From: Larimichthys crocea
Taxonomy: Eukaryota > Chordata > Actinopteri > Sciaenidae
NCBI RefSeq assembly: GCF_000972845.2
Contig: NC_040033.1
Coordinates: forward strand, 858,344 to 922,343
Length of the DNA: 64,000 bases
Direction of reading: 5' to 3'
Within the stretch, counting starts at the first letter, position 1; every line of letters starts with the position of its first letter. The position numbers were made by a program, and so were the translations under genes. Under the pieces are notes generated by a model, which made no database searches, was not told the origin of the DNA, and saw only the letters and a program-made list of their open reading frames with translations. Shown piece after piece: positions 47,868 to 60,354 of the stretch.

Positions 47868-48000
47868 TAGTTTCTCCATCCAACCTGCGACCATCAGGAA
47901 GAAGGTTATGCATGTGCCAGACCAGCACCGAGAGGCTCAGGAAGAGATTCTACCCTCGGGATACTCGGATCCGAAACTGCCTGAGACTACACTGTAAATT
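47868..48000 (+). pseudogene. LINE ORF2 C-terminal relic
   Basis: The plus frame encodes PSGRRLCMCQTSTERLRKRF and then YPRDTRIRNCL. This corresponds to the C-terminal 'PSGRRYR...R..R...SF.P.A...LLN' tail of fish non-LTR retrotransposon proteins that follows the reverse transcriptase. No RT part is attached. The copy is short and decayed. Confidence 0.45.
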
Positions 48001-48175
48001 TCAGCTGTGAAATCTACAGTGTTTGTTCCCAGTACATTACTGTACAGCATTTCACAGTAGTATACTGTGTATTCAGTCAAAAACTACAGTAACCAATGAT
48101 GTACTGTAGAGTTGTTTGTCAACAGCTGCCATTTAGTTACTGTGAATTTCATAGTAACTGGTTTATAGTGAAGTT
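48001..48175. repeat. TACTGTA-rich inverted-repeat sequence
   Basis: CTACAGTGTT, TACTGTACAG, TTTCACAGTAGTATACTGTG, AACTACAGTAACC and GTACTGTAGAG alternate in both orientations. This is the pattern of a fish 'tactgtaaatttacagta' repeat. It can fold extensively. Function unknown. Confidence 0.45.
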
Positions 48176-48797
48176 ATTCCTTATTGCTGTTGTTATTATT
48201 TTTATAAACACAGAAATACATTTCAGTATAATTGCTCTTTTATGATTATTTGTGACCCATAAATTGAATTGGGGGGGAAAAAACATCTGAGTTTACTACA
48301 AGTCTTGTGATACCAAAGTTGGTTCTGTAAAATATGCATAATATTACATATTTAATGAGGGAGAAGATCATTTTAACATTTTTTCTTCAACGGGTAACTA
48401 AACATTTTTTGGGTGGGGGACAAAAAAAAAAAAAACTCCATCTAAGATGCAAATTATTTTCCAAATTAGTGGATTTTTACGTGTCTGGCAGAGAACTTTG
48501 CATGATTAAAGGTGAAATATGTGAAATTATTGTCAAGGAAACTGTCAGTCTTTATAATTAAGTGGCATATTTTGAGAACCACGGTAACAAGGAGCATGTC
48601 AGCAGTTCAGTACTGATGTTTATTTTTCTTTATGCATTGAAAAAAAAGTGATGAGGAGGTAAAAGAGGTGTATTATAGCAGGTGATGTTTGAATTGCACA
48701 ATTTTATTTATTTCTCTCATAGGTCCATGTAGTGCTGTTGACAGGGTTGGGTTTATGTAATCAGATTACACAAAATGGGTAACTATAATCGAATTTG
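48176..48797. other. Unannotated sequence with A-run
   Basis: No gene is recognised. A 14-A run lies at 48,421-48,435. A 75-codon frame lacks a domain. Confidence 0.4.
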
Positions 48798-48838
48798 TAA
48801 TAATAATAATAATAAATAATAATAATAATAATAATAAG
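48798..48838 (+). repeat. (TAA)n microsatellite
   Basis: Thirteen TAA units with one ATAAATAA interruption. Confidence 0.95.
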
Positions 48839-50639
48839 GTTATGTCTGTTTTGTCTTTGTTTATCATAAGTCAGTGTGAACACAAAATGGGCTACAATGA
48901 AGATTTTTCATTAATTTAAGACAAAGTGAGTTGAGCTGCAGATTAAAAGCAAATAAAAGACAAAAATAATCTAATATGATAATTCTACTATATTATATAA
49001 TAACTGCCATATCTTACTTTATATCACCACGGTTCAATTTTGATGAGCATTCATCACTGAAATCATTATTTCAGCTGCTCGTTATGTACAAATATAGATC
49101 ATTTATGATAATGGTTCTGTTGATTTTTATCTGCCCACGACTGAATGTCTAATTAGTGAGAAAAGTTTTGACTGAAAGGGCTCGGCTCTAAATTCAGCCT
49201 CCCCCTCCCCCCAATCAGACGAAGGACTAAATTGAACAGGCCACTGATTTTCTGGATTTTACAGACTTACAGTTAGCCTTTCTGCCTCTCGACTCGATCT
49301 CTGCCACAGCTTCATTAACCACTGACTACAAAGGATTTCTTCTCTCCTGTGACTCATAGTATGATCACCAGCCCCTGGTAGTCAATGTTTGTGTGTGTGT
49401 GTGTGCACAAGTCATGGCTTTATTGTCCTCATAGCTCATTAAAGCTGTCCTCCGAGGGATTCAATGGCAATAAACACAGCAGCAGCAGCAGGCGATTCGG
49501 CGCCTCCCCCCCGTCGACCACCGCAACGGCAGGATCGATGGCCTCCGTGGCTGAGGTGATGACCACAGGGTCACTCATCACATCAGGCAGCTGATAACGT
49601 GGGAGGCCGCAATTGTAGCCACCTGAATGGGATTTTAATTCGAGCTTTTTATTGGAAAGAGCACTGCGACATTGCCCTCCAGAAACTACTGCAGCCTGTT
49701 TTAGACTGACCTTGGAGCACAGGGGTTAAAGTTTCTCTGTCAGATCTTTTCCAGCTCCTACAGAGAAGCTCAGGACGTACAGTAATTGTTTGCCTCTGGC
49801 GTCGTGAATCACATTCACAGAATTTTAAAATTGTAGCTGCCAGATCCTCAGGGACGGTGGAGACGGTGTGAGTAAACTGAAAAACACATGCAAAAAATGT
49901 TCCAGAATTATAAACAAACATGACTTCTACTGCAGTACTGGAGCAGGAATCATCCGGCCATGTTCACTGTTGTAGTTTAGTCTAAATATTGGAAAAATTA
50001 AAGTAGTAGTATCACCAGGTTGAGAAGCGAGAGTGAAGATATAATCCGCTTCTTTATGCAAATAAATAAAAAAATAAAACTCCTGTAGCTCCAGATCAGA
50101 GAAGAATCCGTCATGACTCAGACGACTGTTGGGACTGACAGAAAAAAAAAAAAGTCAATTAGTGAAAATGATTCATAGAGGAAAAAATGAGTATTCTCTT
50201 GTAGTTAAGACCACTGAGAGAACATACAGGAATGACAGCTGTCTGATGCAGTTCTTTAGTAGGACTTGTTTTATTGCCGAAGGAAAGGTTGATTGGAAAG
50301 TCTTTTATGTTAAACTGAGTTTGTCCTTTCATGATGGGATACAGGGTTTTCCTCCATCCAGTAATTTCCCTTTATTTATTTCTTTGTTGTCCGTCCTCTC
50401 AAGTTCCTTCACGTTGCTCTTGTGGTCCTCTAAACCTTTGTTCTCATGTTGGACTGTGTGCAGACTGACAGTGACTCACTATCACTTCCTGAGAAACGAG
50501 TGGTATTACAAGAAAATACTCTGCAACACAATACAAAGATGTTTTTTTAACGTCATAGACGTTACCTTCTTACATTTTGATGCTAATGATCACTTTTAGA
50601 ATGTTTAAACGTTCATGGACTCTAAGTCTGGCCATCTCT
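48839..50639. other. Unannotated sequence with (GT)n and CNE-like block
   Basis: (GT)n lies at 49,390-49,405. The segment 49,410-49,650 is GC-richer and complex, with CAGCAGCAGCAGG. The 156-codon plus frame at 50,129-50,599 is Ser/Leu-rich without a domain, so I treat it as chance. Confidence 0.4.
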
Positions 50640-50950
50640 TACCAATTACTCCTCTAAGAGGTCACCAAAGACATTACAGTTCGTGAATCTCTGCACCAGA
50701 TTTCATGGCATTTATTTATTAGCTACAAATGCCAACCTGCTGGAAGCTGAAACAAAAGTCAGCGGGATCAACAAAACCATTGGGATTCATCCTCTGGGAC
50801 CATGAACATGCACAAAGTTTTATGGCAACCCGTTCAATAGTTCAATAGATAGATGAATTTTATTCTGAGCCAAAAGTAGTGGACTGACTTTGGACCAATA
50901 GTGATCAATCCCTTGAGCTGTTAAGGCAATGATGATTGTATTCCCAGTGT
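50640..50950 (+). repeat. Dispersed fish repeat ('GGATTCATCCTCTGGGACC')
   Basis: AACCTGCTGGAAGCTGAAAC, AAGTCAGCGGGATCAACAAA, GGGATTCATCCTCTGGGACC and AAGTTTTATGGCAACCCGTT, then a CAATAG/ATAGATG segment and CTTTGGACCAATAGTG, match in order a very common percomorph repeat ('...ggatcaccaaagtcagtaggattcatcctctgggaccatgaat...ttcatggcaatccatcc...'). Non-coding, old copy. Confidence 0.75.
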
Positions 50951-51527
50951 AAGAATGTGGGATGAAATTATCTAAATCTTAAAAGACTTCAGGGAAACGG
51001 GGCCCAGATCTCTTTTTTTTTTTGTTGCCAGTGAGCACAAAATGGAATACAAGGTGGAAATGTGCAATGATTACAACATAATGCTGCATAATGTGAATAC
51101 GCACTTATTTTTAATGTTTCCCGGTTGGGGGATGTATGATCAAACGCAGTGGGACAGGTATGCCGTGTTCCCTCTGCAGCAAAACATCCACGCAAACCTC
51201 AGAAATGATTAGTTACCAAAGTGAACTCTTCTGAGACCGCCGAGTTTAGAAACACAGTCAGCTGTTCACTGTCACTGCTGCCCATGAGGTGAGGACGTCT
51301 CATGGCCAAAGAGGGCATTATGAACTTGAGGGCATATGTGTTATGTCAACTGGAAGTCCGGCTTAAGATGATTATGCACAAACCAATGGCAGGCTAATCA
51401 TTGGTATAGAAAGAAGTGCATGTTTCTTGCAGTGAGGTGTCTGATTTAGACAACCCTCCACATGCTGGAATTATTTTAGAAATGTTGTCACATTTAGTAC
51501 AATGCTAGATTTGGTATGCAGGCATAA

Positions 51528-51790
51528 CCATCCATCCATCAGCGTTAACAGCTTATCCTTACCGGGGTTGTGGAGGGCTGGAGTGCAGCTGACACTGAAG
51601 AGGCGGGTAAACCGTGGACAAGTCACCGTTTCATCACAGGGCTGACATTTAGACAAACCACCATTCATGCTCACATTCACACCAATTTAGAGTCACCAAA
51701 CAACCTATTAACCCACACGTCTTTGGACGAAGAACCCGGAGACACGGGGAGAACATGCAAACCCACCCAGCACCACCGTGAAGGCATAAC
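51528..51790 (+). mobile_element. LINE (L2-like) 3' end fragment
   Basis: (CCAT)n at 51,528-51,540 is followed by ACAGCTTATCCTTACCGGGG, GACAAGTCACCGTTTCATCA, CAGGGCTGACATTTAGACAA, CATTCATGCTCACATTCACA, TTTAGAGTCACCAAACAACC and CACGGGGAGAACATGCAAAC. This is the classic 3' region of an abundant fish LINE family. An 87-codon frame over it is a by-product. A second fragment of the same family lies at 63,000-63,130. Confidence 0.8.
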
Positions 51791-52380
51791 AGACCGTGCA
51801 AGCATGTCCTTCAGGTGTAACCTACAATACTAATTCAACAGGCAGCAGGCAACCGAAGACTGTCTGGAATTATCCCCATATATATCTGGTCGTACATGGT
51901 GTTCCCAGCCATTTGTACTGTATGTACTCTACGTGAGCACACTGTTTAATTGCAGGAATTAAGTTTAAAAACCTACTCTGAGTTTTGAATCAGGGGGTAA
52001 TGCTTTTCATGAGCAACGTATAAACCAATTATCCGTCCATAGGTAAAGCAAAACTGCTATTTTCAAATAATCCCTATGTCTAATGTTCCAGCTGTAACCA
52101 GTGGAACGTCTGTCTGTACATTAAAAGACCATCGTCTTAATTATCCGAGGTGATTAAGCGCTGTGAAAGGGTTTCCAAACGCTGTCATTATGGCACATTC
52201 AAATTCAATCAACCAGCAGGCAAAGGCCATTACAGCCAGCATGGATTTTGACTACTGATTATATGCTTTGATGGCTTTAAACCTCTTGCCCGCACATTTC
52301 ATCACACAACTGTAAAGGGGAGAAGAAAAAAACCCAACTTCCATTGGCATAAATTCATTGTTACTGTTGCCTTTTCGCCA
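51791..52380. other. Unannotated unique sequence, CNE-like in part
   Basis: No gene is recognised. The segment 52,080-52,320 is complex, with CATCGTCTTAATTATCCGAG and GGTGATTAAGCGCTGTG. Confidence 0.35.
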
Positions 52381-53440
52381 GCAAACACGTCCTGTTGACC
52401 TTCAACTTTGCGATAGCGGACTGCGTGGAGGTTGTGCGTGTTTTGCTTATGGATGAGGCGATCTGTATCCTGCTCAGTGGAGCTTTCCTAATACGGGAGC
52501 CATCCTATCATTGCATCTCTAGTCCTGACGAACACACGGAAAGGCAGGTGAGGCTGGACATTATCTGCCAGCCCGAGCGTTTGACTGTGTAATAGAAAAG
52601 GAGTGACAAAAAAAAAAACACATGCGGCCTCATGCCAAGCTCGACAGGACTGACCATTGCTATTCACAGTTGACCTTGTTACTTCAGATTTAGGTGTGAA
52701 GGGAACACTGGCACGGCATGGGAAGGCATGGCCAGCCGCAGTTAGAGCATGTGCAGCAATAATCAAAGGATAAGCGCTTTTCATGGTCCTGCAGTGTGTG
52801 ATTTAGATAACTCTCCACAAGAAACTTTATCAAAATGCCTCATCTGAGGCGAAGCTCATTCCCACCTCCCAGTTTTCAGCGTATTTGATGAACCCAGCGT
52901 GCACTACATTATTCCCATATTAAATGATCAGACTTTCACAATCTGGAACTGTGTCAATTACATTCTGATCTAATCAGGAAATAAGTTAGAGGCCACCTTT
53001 CATTTGGGTTGATAACCTTCTTGGAAGGATACCCAAAGACAGACTTTTTATCAGCAACACAATTTTGGTAACTCTGCTTGTCTTTGATGTGCTATACCAC
53101 AAAAAATAGGTTTGCATTAAAGGAATTTCATGGTAATTTGAAATTACACTCCCTTATCTACAACATATGAAGGTTATTTGAGGCTGGATGTGATGGGGGG
53201 AGGAAAAAAAAAGAGAAAGAAGGACAATGTCAGTGTGCTTTTCTGTAGATCTAGGTTAACAACACAGCCAGGCTCCAGCTGTGATAGTGCAGCCTAAGCA
53301 CAAAAGTGTCCTACCATTATTGCCATTTTCTCCTGTCAGGACACAAAGTGAGTGAACGGTAGTTGTGCGAGATGCAAAGTGCAGTTGCAAAAAGCTCGAG
53401 GAATCAAGAAAGAAAATAAATCAAAGAAAGGACCGGGCCG
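52381..53440. other. Unique sequence with exon-like open segment
   Basis: A segment at 52,382-52,547 is open in one frame between an acceptor-like CTTTTCGCCAG and a strong donor-like GGCAG|GTGAGG; see findings. The remainder holds A-runs (52,610-52,619, 53,202-53,215) and no recognised feature. Confidence 0.25.
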
Positions 53441-54100
53441 GTAGTTATTTGCAAAAATGTCTGCGTCCTAATCTTATGTAATCTACGCTGCAGTGCTACC
53501 CAGCAGTTCTCCTTATCCCGGGCTTTAGCTGGCCCACATCGTGTTGTCAGAATCACATGGAAACAGGGAATGGAGTGCACCGCGCTAATCCCATTTTTGC
53601 ATTTAATTACCCACTACTTCAGAACACTCAGTGCACTCCCCGGCTGCAGAACCGTTTGCAAAAAGTCGAATAGGACTCTGCGGCACACTCTGTCTCTCCC
53701 CAAGGGAGAAGGGCTTGGCTGAACAATTGTTCACACTCCTCACATACGTGTCACATTAGCATATCTGGCTGCCTGCACAGACGTTAAATGCAGGTGAAAC
53801 ACACCCGGGGTATTATCAGTTTGTTTATAACACAAAGGCAGCGCGAACGTGCTTCTTCGCCCTCACTTCATTTTCCCGCAGACAACATCAGGTGGCATGC
53901 TTTGCATACTCGTGTTTTTAATTGCCTGTTATGATTCTGGATTCTGACCCACAATCTCTGTTTCTCAGCTGCACGCGAGCCATTTTCCTGTCTTTTTGCA
54001 TAGACGTGTTGTTTTTTTTTTGCCCGTGCTCTTCAAGGTGTTTGCAGAACGCCGTCTGCACAGTAAACACAGATGTTTAGATGTCGGAGTATCATGTTAA
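53441..54100. promoter_or_regulatory. Candidate conserved non-coding element cluster
   Basis: The segment is complex, without simple repeats. It holds GCATTTAATTACCCACTACT, a perfect 12-bp palindrome GAACAATTGTTC (two opposed SOX-type ACAAT cores, 53,721-53,732), CACATTAGCATATCTGGC and TTTTTAATTGCCTG. Motifs are seen; function is inferred. Confidence 0.35.
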
Positions 54101-55389
54101 TTTCGGTGCCGCTGAGTCAATGGAATGGAATGAGCGCCGCCTGAATAGACTTAATGCTGTTGTGTGATCTAACAGTCTTTCATCATGAGTACAAAGCCCA
54201 AAATAAAGTCATGACTATTCCAAAAACGGCATCCGTATTCTGGAAGAAGAGTAATACACCCTTAATGGAAAGATTTTTCCTTCATTGTAAGAGTTTTCAT
54301 GACTGTGCTGAAATCACTAAGCAAAATTATACCCAGAAAGGAGAAAAGATACGACTGTGCTCAACAAAAAAAAAAAAAGAAGGTAAATAGCTAATTTGAC
54401 AGTTGTAAAATTACATCTGTGGACAACAAAGAGGCCGATAACACATCAAAAGTGTGAAGATGTGATAGGTGCATTAGAGATAACCCTTTCCCTATCATGC
54501 AACAATCCAATTACATAGCTGATGAAGTACGGAACGGCGTTCAACCTTTAATGCAGGACAACATCTGAGGGGGGAGAAACAGGCTCCTTTTACATAATGC
54601 ATGTTTAAACATCAGCTGATAGAAAACATCCTTCTCCTGCCTCCTTAGAACTGACAGACATTCCCAGCGTTAGCAGGGTGATGAGGCTATTTACAATCCA
54701 GACTGCTGGCAGTCGGAATATACCAACAAATGAAGGTGGGAACATCTAATTAGAGGCGACGCGTCTAAACACACAGGCTGTACGATGGCATACTGATCAC
54801 CACGCCATCCACACGGCACAGTCAGGCTCCCCCCCGCCGCCTGCTGTGCTCCGTCACTTTGACACATACCTGATAATGTGATGACTCATTCATTCATTCA
54901 TAGCCACAACTGCTAACACATGTAAACGCCATCGCCCCGCTCACTTTGTCAGGGTTTATCCACCGAAGGGTTTTTTGTCAGGAAGCCACAGGCTTGTAAG
55001 AGGATCTAGGAGAGCATCTGGATGTGCAGTAACACTGTTGAGCTTTTAACTTGTGCTCAACAGGAAATCGTCTTAATGGATAATGCCGGGTAAAGAAAGG
55101 GATAAGTTTGCATTCACTGAAGGTAAAATTAAATTTAAAGCACCACCTTTTTCTGTTGTCTGTCAATTTGTGGCATTAAATCCTCGATTAACTTTTCAAA
55201 TCCCAGAAAACAAGTTGTTCTACAGGTTTTATCACGTGGCAAAAGAAAAGAAGTCGGAGCCGTATTGAATCCTCAGAAAATATGTAAACTTGTTTTCAGT
55301 TAATTATGGTATTTTTATTTATAAAAGAAATTATTATGGAGGAAATGATCCAGAATCTGATGAATCCTAGTTTTAAAATTTATTTCAGT
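54101..55389. other. Unannotated unique sequence
   Basis: No gene is recognised. (CATT)n at 54,886-54,900 is very short. A-run at 54,366-54,378. Frames of at most 78 codons lack domains. Confidence 0.4.
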
Positions 55390-55600
55390 TTGGTGGTGAC
55401 ATGTGATGCTCCGCCCACAGACAGGTGGAGTGGTCAGGAGGCGGAGCGTTACAGTTTTCCGACCACACAGCTTGCATGTTAAGTTACTCGTTTTAATTTT
55501 GTTTCTGCTGAAAGTCAACCGGAGATTTCAGTTTAATAAACGTTGGACTTATTAAAACTCTACAACCTAACCTCTGCTGGCTACAAGGAAAGATACAAAG
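55390..55600 (+). repeat. Possible LTR-like 3' end with hairpin
   Basis: GCTCCGCC (55,408-55,415) mirrors GGCGGAGC (55,440-55,447). Downstream, GTTTAATAAACGTTGGAC has a polyadenylation-like signal and CTAACCTCTGCTGGCTAC follows, reminiscent of retroelement 3' ends. No target duplication was found. Weak. Confidence 0.25.
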
Positions 55601-55824
55601 GATTAGCCAATTCAGAAACAGAGAGAAAATGGACAGATTACAGCAGGTATGATTGTATGCGATGATAAATCTGGGAGTAGGGATTAGGTTAAAATAAAGG
55701 TGGATGTGCGTGTGTAGATATTTGGGTGAGAGGCGTTGATACCTGTCTTTAGTGATCCTGAGTTGGTGTGTGGCAGGAAGGAGACATATGTGGCAGAGAG
55801 AAGGAAAAAGAAATAATGTTAATA

Positions 55825-56346
55825 TTACAGTCGTGATGAAAATCTGATGTAACACAGACTGCTGGAGAGGCAAGCGAGAGACACCGTCACCCGGCCGCCG
55901 GGAGCCCCAACAGGAGGAGACAGGCGGAGCAGGTTATTTTTTGATTCAGGAAGATCTTTGAGCTGTGCCCGGACCCAGAGGCGCCTTACTTTGGACCGCT
56001 CGCAGACCATTTTGGAGGAGTCTGCTTGCTGAGGGGCGACAATTTTGTGGCCCAGAGCCGCCGTACAGACCACATGTGCAGCATTAATGCAGTGCATGCA
56101 GTGTGGGCTGCATGTCGACGTGGAGTAACTCCATTCTTGGCCAAGAAAGAGCATGAATGGAAAGAATGAGATGTGCAGTGGCTGCATTGCGGGCCTTTTA
56201 GGGCTATTGTTGCTGATGAACAGGCCTTCATGCTCCTCCTGCTCGTCATCATTCTCCTCTTTCTTCAGCCGGATAAAGAAACACAGAATAAGAGACGATG
56301 TTAAACTGCAGTGAAGGATTCTGTTAAAGCCGTTGAGTGAACACAC
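55825..56346 (-). other. Orphan 173-codon frame on minus strand
   Basis: The frame encodes an acidic run (LKKEENDDEQEEHEG) near residue 30, a Cys/His-rich middle (CSPHCMHCINAAHVVCTAALGH) and a basic RRLWVRAQLKDL stretch. I recognise no family with confidence. RRxWVR after an acidic region recalls the N-terminus of PIF/Harbinger-type transposase-derived proteins, but no DDE domain follows. An overlapping minus frame of 88 codons (55,986-56,252) is also open. The DNA is GC-richer than its flanks. Confidence 0.3.
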
Positions 56347-57000
56347 GCTGATCTATTTCTTCTCTTCTCCCGACAACAACGAACAAACGAAAAATAAAAA
56401 GCTGTAGTTCACGGAAAAGGTTCCATCACACACCTACAGATTTTTACTCTGCATATATGATCCCTTCCTGCGCGCATTCAGGAGACTGTTGCTATGGATC
56501 CTTGCTTAGTAATATGTGAAGGCCATCAGGGTAAAGATCTTTTACTACCCTGCCCAGCCTCTCTTACACACACAGATGTTAGAATAAAAAGGTGTACTGC
56601 CTTATTTTCTCAGAAATTTATGATTTAAAAAGAGTAAAACGACCAAGTTTGTCTTTGAAAAGTCTGAATTTTGTATTTAAAGTGGATTTGTCAGCATAAG
56701 ATCGATATTCGAGCATAAGTAAAGTATTATTCATAGACACTGTATGCAAGCTTTAATATACTTGTTGATCATAGGCATCATTTTTACCACCTAACATAAC
56801 CCACATGCATTGACTGCGTCATAGATTTGTATTTGTATTTTAATTCGCCCTGCTTGAACTAAACTGAACACTTTTTTATGGAATGTGTAATTTCATGCAG
56901 AGGAAACTTAAAATGAGCCAGTGTGTAACTCGCACAAACAATTTAGCAAAGTCCGTAAGACCATTACTACTTCTTGCTAAATTAATTGCTCATTATTCAA
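56347..57000. other. Unannotated unique sequence
   Basis: Nothing recognised. Confidence 0.4.
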
Positions 57001-57540
57001 ACCACTGTAATCTTAAAAGTAGTATTGCCTGGAAATGTATCCACGGAAATTAATATTGCCATGGCAGCAGCTTCGTACGCGCGTGCAACACACACCTCCG
57101 TCTTAACTCAATAACTTCATTGATCACTGGTGCCTGTCCTTTAATATCCAGCTCCCCGAGCACAGAGCACAGCAACCTCTCCATCAGCCAGCCCGTGCAC
57201 ATTCTATATAAGATATGCTAAATTTATCAATTAGGCTCAGGTAGATGTCTAGACGGGGTCAATAAGGCCGCGTAACATCCTGACATTAACGATGTAATTA
57301 TGCCCTAGATGGATAATGGCTTATTTACAAAACCCAGTCATTGGTGGGGTCACGTTCATTCCAGATAAAGCAATTTGCTTTGATAGACCCTCAGAAGCTG
57401 CTTGCGCATGCAAATGGCAGCATTCATTAATATGTGACTGCTCTCTGCATGGCAGAGAGAGGCTATTACCACCAGACACTGGGTGCCATTACCAGACAGA
57501 AGAAAGTGAGATGGATAGACCTCTCTCTTCACACTAGCCA
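57001..57540. promoter_or_regulatory. Candidate conserved non-coding element cluster
   Basis: Complex, repeat-free block with AAATTTATCAATTAGGCTCA, AACGATGTAATTATGCCCT, GCGCATGCAAATGGCAGC (octamer ATGCAAAT) and CATTCATTAATATGTGAC. A 73-codon frame (57,316-57,537) is not domain-like. Regulatory role inferred. Confidence 0.35.
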
Positions 57541-60354
57541 CGGTTGATTTTATTCATTTGGGTCCTTGCCTGTGGGAGTGGTGTGTTTTTCTAACAGCCC
57601 CCCTCCAAGTTGGTAATTAGCTAGGACATCTACTCCAGACCAGTTCTTCTTCTGGGCTGTGATGTTTGGACTGTGCAGCAAGCATAGATGAGGTGTGTGT
57701 GTGTGATGGGAGTGTCAGGAGTGTAAGCACACACAGTCAGTGTCGTTGACACGAGCTGAGACGGCCCCCCGGACTCAGTAACTCATTAATCATGGAGTGT
57801 GCTGGAAGTAGAATGAGAGTGTCGACGTGCAGAATCAACAGTGTAGTCATATAGATTTCACACGGGAGAGCTGTGCCATGCAAACAGGCTCACAGTTACT
57901 CATTTTAAATCATTTTAATGATACGCTGACCTGTGATCAGCCGAGTGGCGTCTCTGTCATTACCACTCTGCATCTTGTACGTCTGTTTTAGCACCAAGAG
58001 GAACTTTGTGCTGTTGATTTTGGTGAATCTGGATCATATTTTGTATATTCTGCTCACACTCTGCTGATCTCTAGCTGCTCCGCCTCAACTCTCAATTTAC
58101 CTGATGGACAGTGAACTTCTGCAAAATATAGCTGCCGTTAGCTGAGTTCGTTAGCCGGGCTGCCTGGACTGTCAGCTTAGAAGCGGAGGAAAGAAGAAGA
58201 AGAGGAGGTTTTTATAACAATGGACTGGTGAATCACAAAAATACAGATTTCTGGGCAATGTTGCTGTGTGCAGTGCACCCCTAATCATTTATGATCTATA
58301 ATCTTAAGCCTTAAATATACTTCATATCACAGATTTGCCCGTAACACCATTATCTGTTGAATACTATATACAGTACACTTAAATTACATACAAATGTATG
58401 TAAAATGACAATTATCTGTAAATATGTCCTGTCTATTACAGGAATGTTTTTGTCCATACTAAAGATTTTACAGAAATCTTGACTGAAGAGAAAGTTTCAG
58501 TAAATTTACACTTCTTGACATTTATTTTGATTTTATGGCTCCGTTTGGCAGCTGCTGCCAGTCACGACTCATTTCTGGGGATTTTTTGTGTTGAAGTGTT
58601 GTTGTCACAGCTACAGTTTTTATTCTTGCAGCAGCAGAAACATATTCCTTTGTTTTGTTTTTTTTCTATTTGGCTTGATATGGCTCATCCTCAGCACTCA
58701 GAGAAAAACAAGCCTGCAAATGAACACATCGGGATACACAAGTCGCTTGCGGTTTGTTACTCCGTGTCTTGCTAATCCATCATCCTGCCGGGGTTACAGG
58801 TTTTGTTGGCATGGGTGTGTCACAACAAAGTCTGAAGCAGCCTCTGCAACTTCAGCTCCAGCGTGATGGACCGCTGTCGCCGCTCGTTGTAATTTAGCTT
58901 CTCTGGTGTTCATAGCGATTAAGAACAGATTAATCAAAACTATGTTTGACCTTGTTCAGTTATCTTTGCACTCATGAGCAGGTTAACATCAGAAACTCCC
59001 AGTGAATGGCATTAGGAAGAGGACTGAAGGTGTTTCACACTTTATTTAATCACTGGGAAGAAACTGAGTTTGACTTTGCTGAAATATGGGATTATTGCTG
59101 CTCATTACTATGCCAGATAATACTGTCGCTGCCCTTTCCCCACTCTTGTATAAAAAGCATCTCCCTATGCAGCATTCCATGGCAGAATATACTGTACTGT
59201 AAGTCAGCATTCTCCAAGGACTGTGCAGGTGGGGAGCCAGACAGCTTTAGCTTCACAGGCAGGGTGATAGAGGAGACAGAGGAGGAAGGAGGTGTGTGTG
59301 CATAAGTGTGTAAGAGAGTGCCTAAGAGAAGATGAGAGACGGGTTTAAAAAGTGAAGAGACGAGTTTATCCAGACAGGAAGACCCAGAATGGATGGAGGT
59401 AGAAAAACAGAGTGGCTAAAGTAAGAGCCTGCAAAACCACAGGGAATATATAAAAGGTGGTCAGACGCGGGGGGGGGGACAATAATGAGGGGGGGGGGAA
59501 ATCGTGAGTAATTTTAAGTGAGGTTGTGAAGCAGCGGTTATATATAGCGCCCTCCTGGAAGAAGAAAAAGAGCAGAGAGAGTTCAGGGAAGAAAAAATAT
59601 ACCTGTTTTTAGGAGGGGAGATCACAGCCAGACCTTGTCGCAGGCAGCCAGTGTGCAGATGTTACAGTGTACAAAAGGTCCCGGTCGCCCCTGATCTCAA
59701 ACAGCTTCACTACAGCTGCCAGGGGGGCTCTCCGGAGTGGTCAGGTGGGTGAGAGATGGATATAATAAGATGGGGGGGCTATTGTGTTTGGATGGGACTG
59801 CGGCGAGCCGGGGCACTAAAGGTCTAATGAGGCATCGTGTTCCTACAATCTCACATAAATACGATACACAGCAATAACATAAATATAATCCAAACCCTGA
59901 CAGACGTAAATACCCCTTCCTTTGTGGGTTTGCATGTACTGATGTATGCCATGAGCGGGTTCATCCTGCAGTATTGAATGTTGGTAAATCAAGCTGTTAT
60001 TAGAGCATCATGAGTGGGATTCACATAAGTCAACCCATCTGTATTGTCAGTTTTGTGGAATATGGCGCGTGCTGCCAAGCGTGCTGTTGGTCATTGTTTT
60101 ACAATCTAACACCAAGCTTTCTTTTTCCTGCTTGTTTTTTTGTCTTGGCACGACGCTTCCATTTGTATCAAGCGTGCTTGGGTTGTGTTCAATTTGGAGT
60201 GTGTGTGTGCACACATGATTTCATAGGGCAACACAGGCCTTTGTCAGCGAATGCCGTTTGTTTGTGCCCCAGTTTGTTGCATCAGTAACACAAAGCGGTT
60301 AACAAGTTCAACTCGATGCACATCACAGTTCGAGTGATCAAGCCGTTTTATCAG
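57541..60354. other. Unannotated unique sequence
   Basis: No gene is recognised. It holds a 20-bp palindrome (58,384-58,403; arms TTACATACA/TGTATGTAA) inside AT-rich text of TACAG type, and two ten-G runs at 59,469-59,478 and 59,489-59,498. Frames up to 99 codons lack domains. Confidence 0.4.

Noticed and set aside
50129..50599. 156-codon plus-strand frame as a coding gene
   Set aside because: No domain or recognisable homology, low-complexity start (poly-A), and no supporting context.
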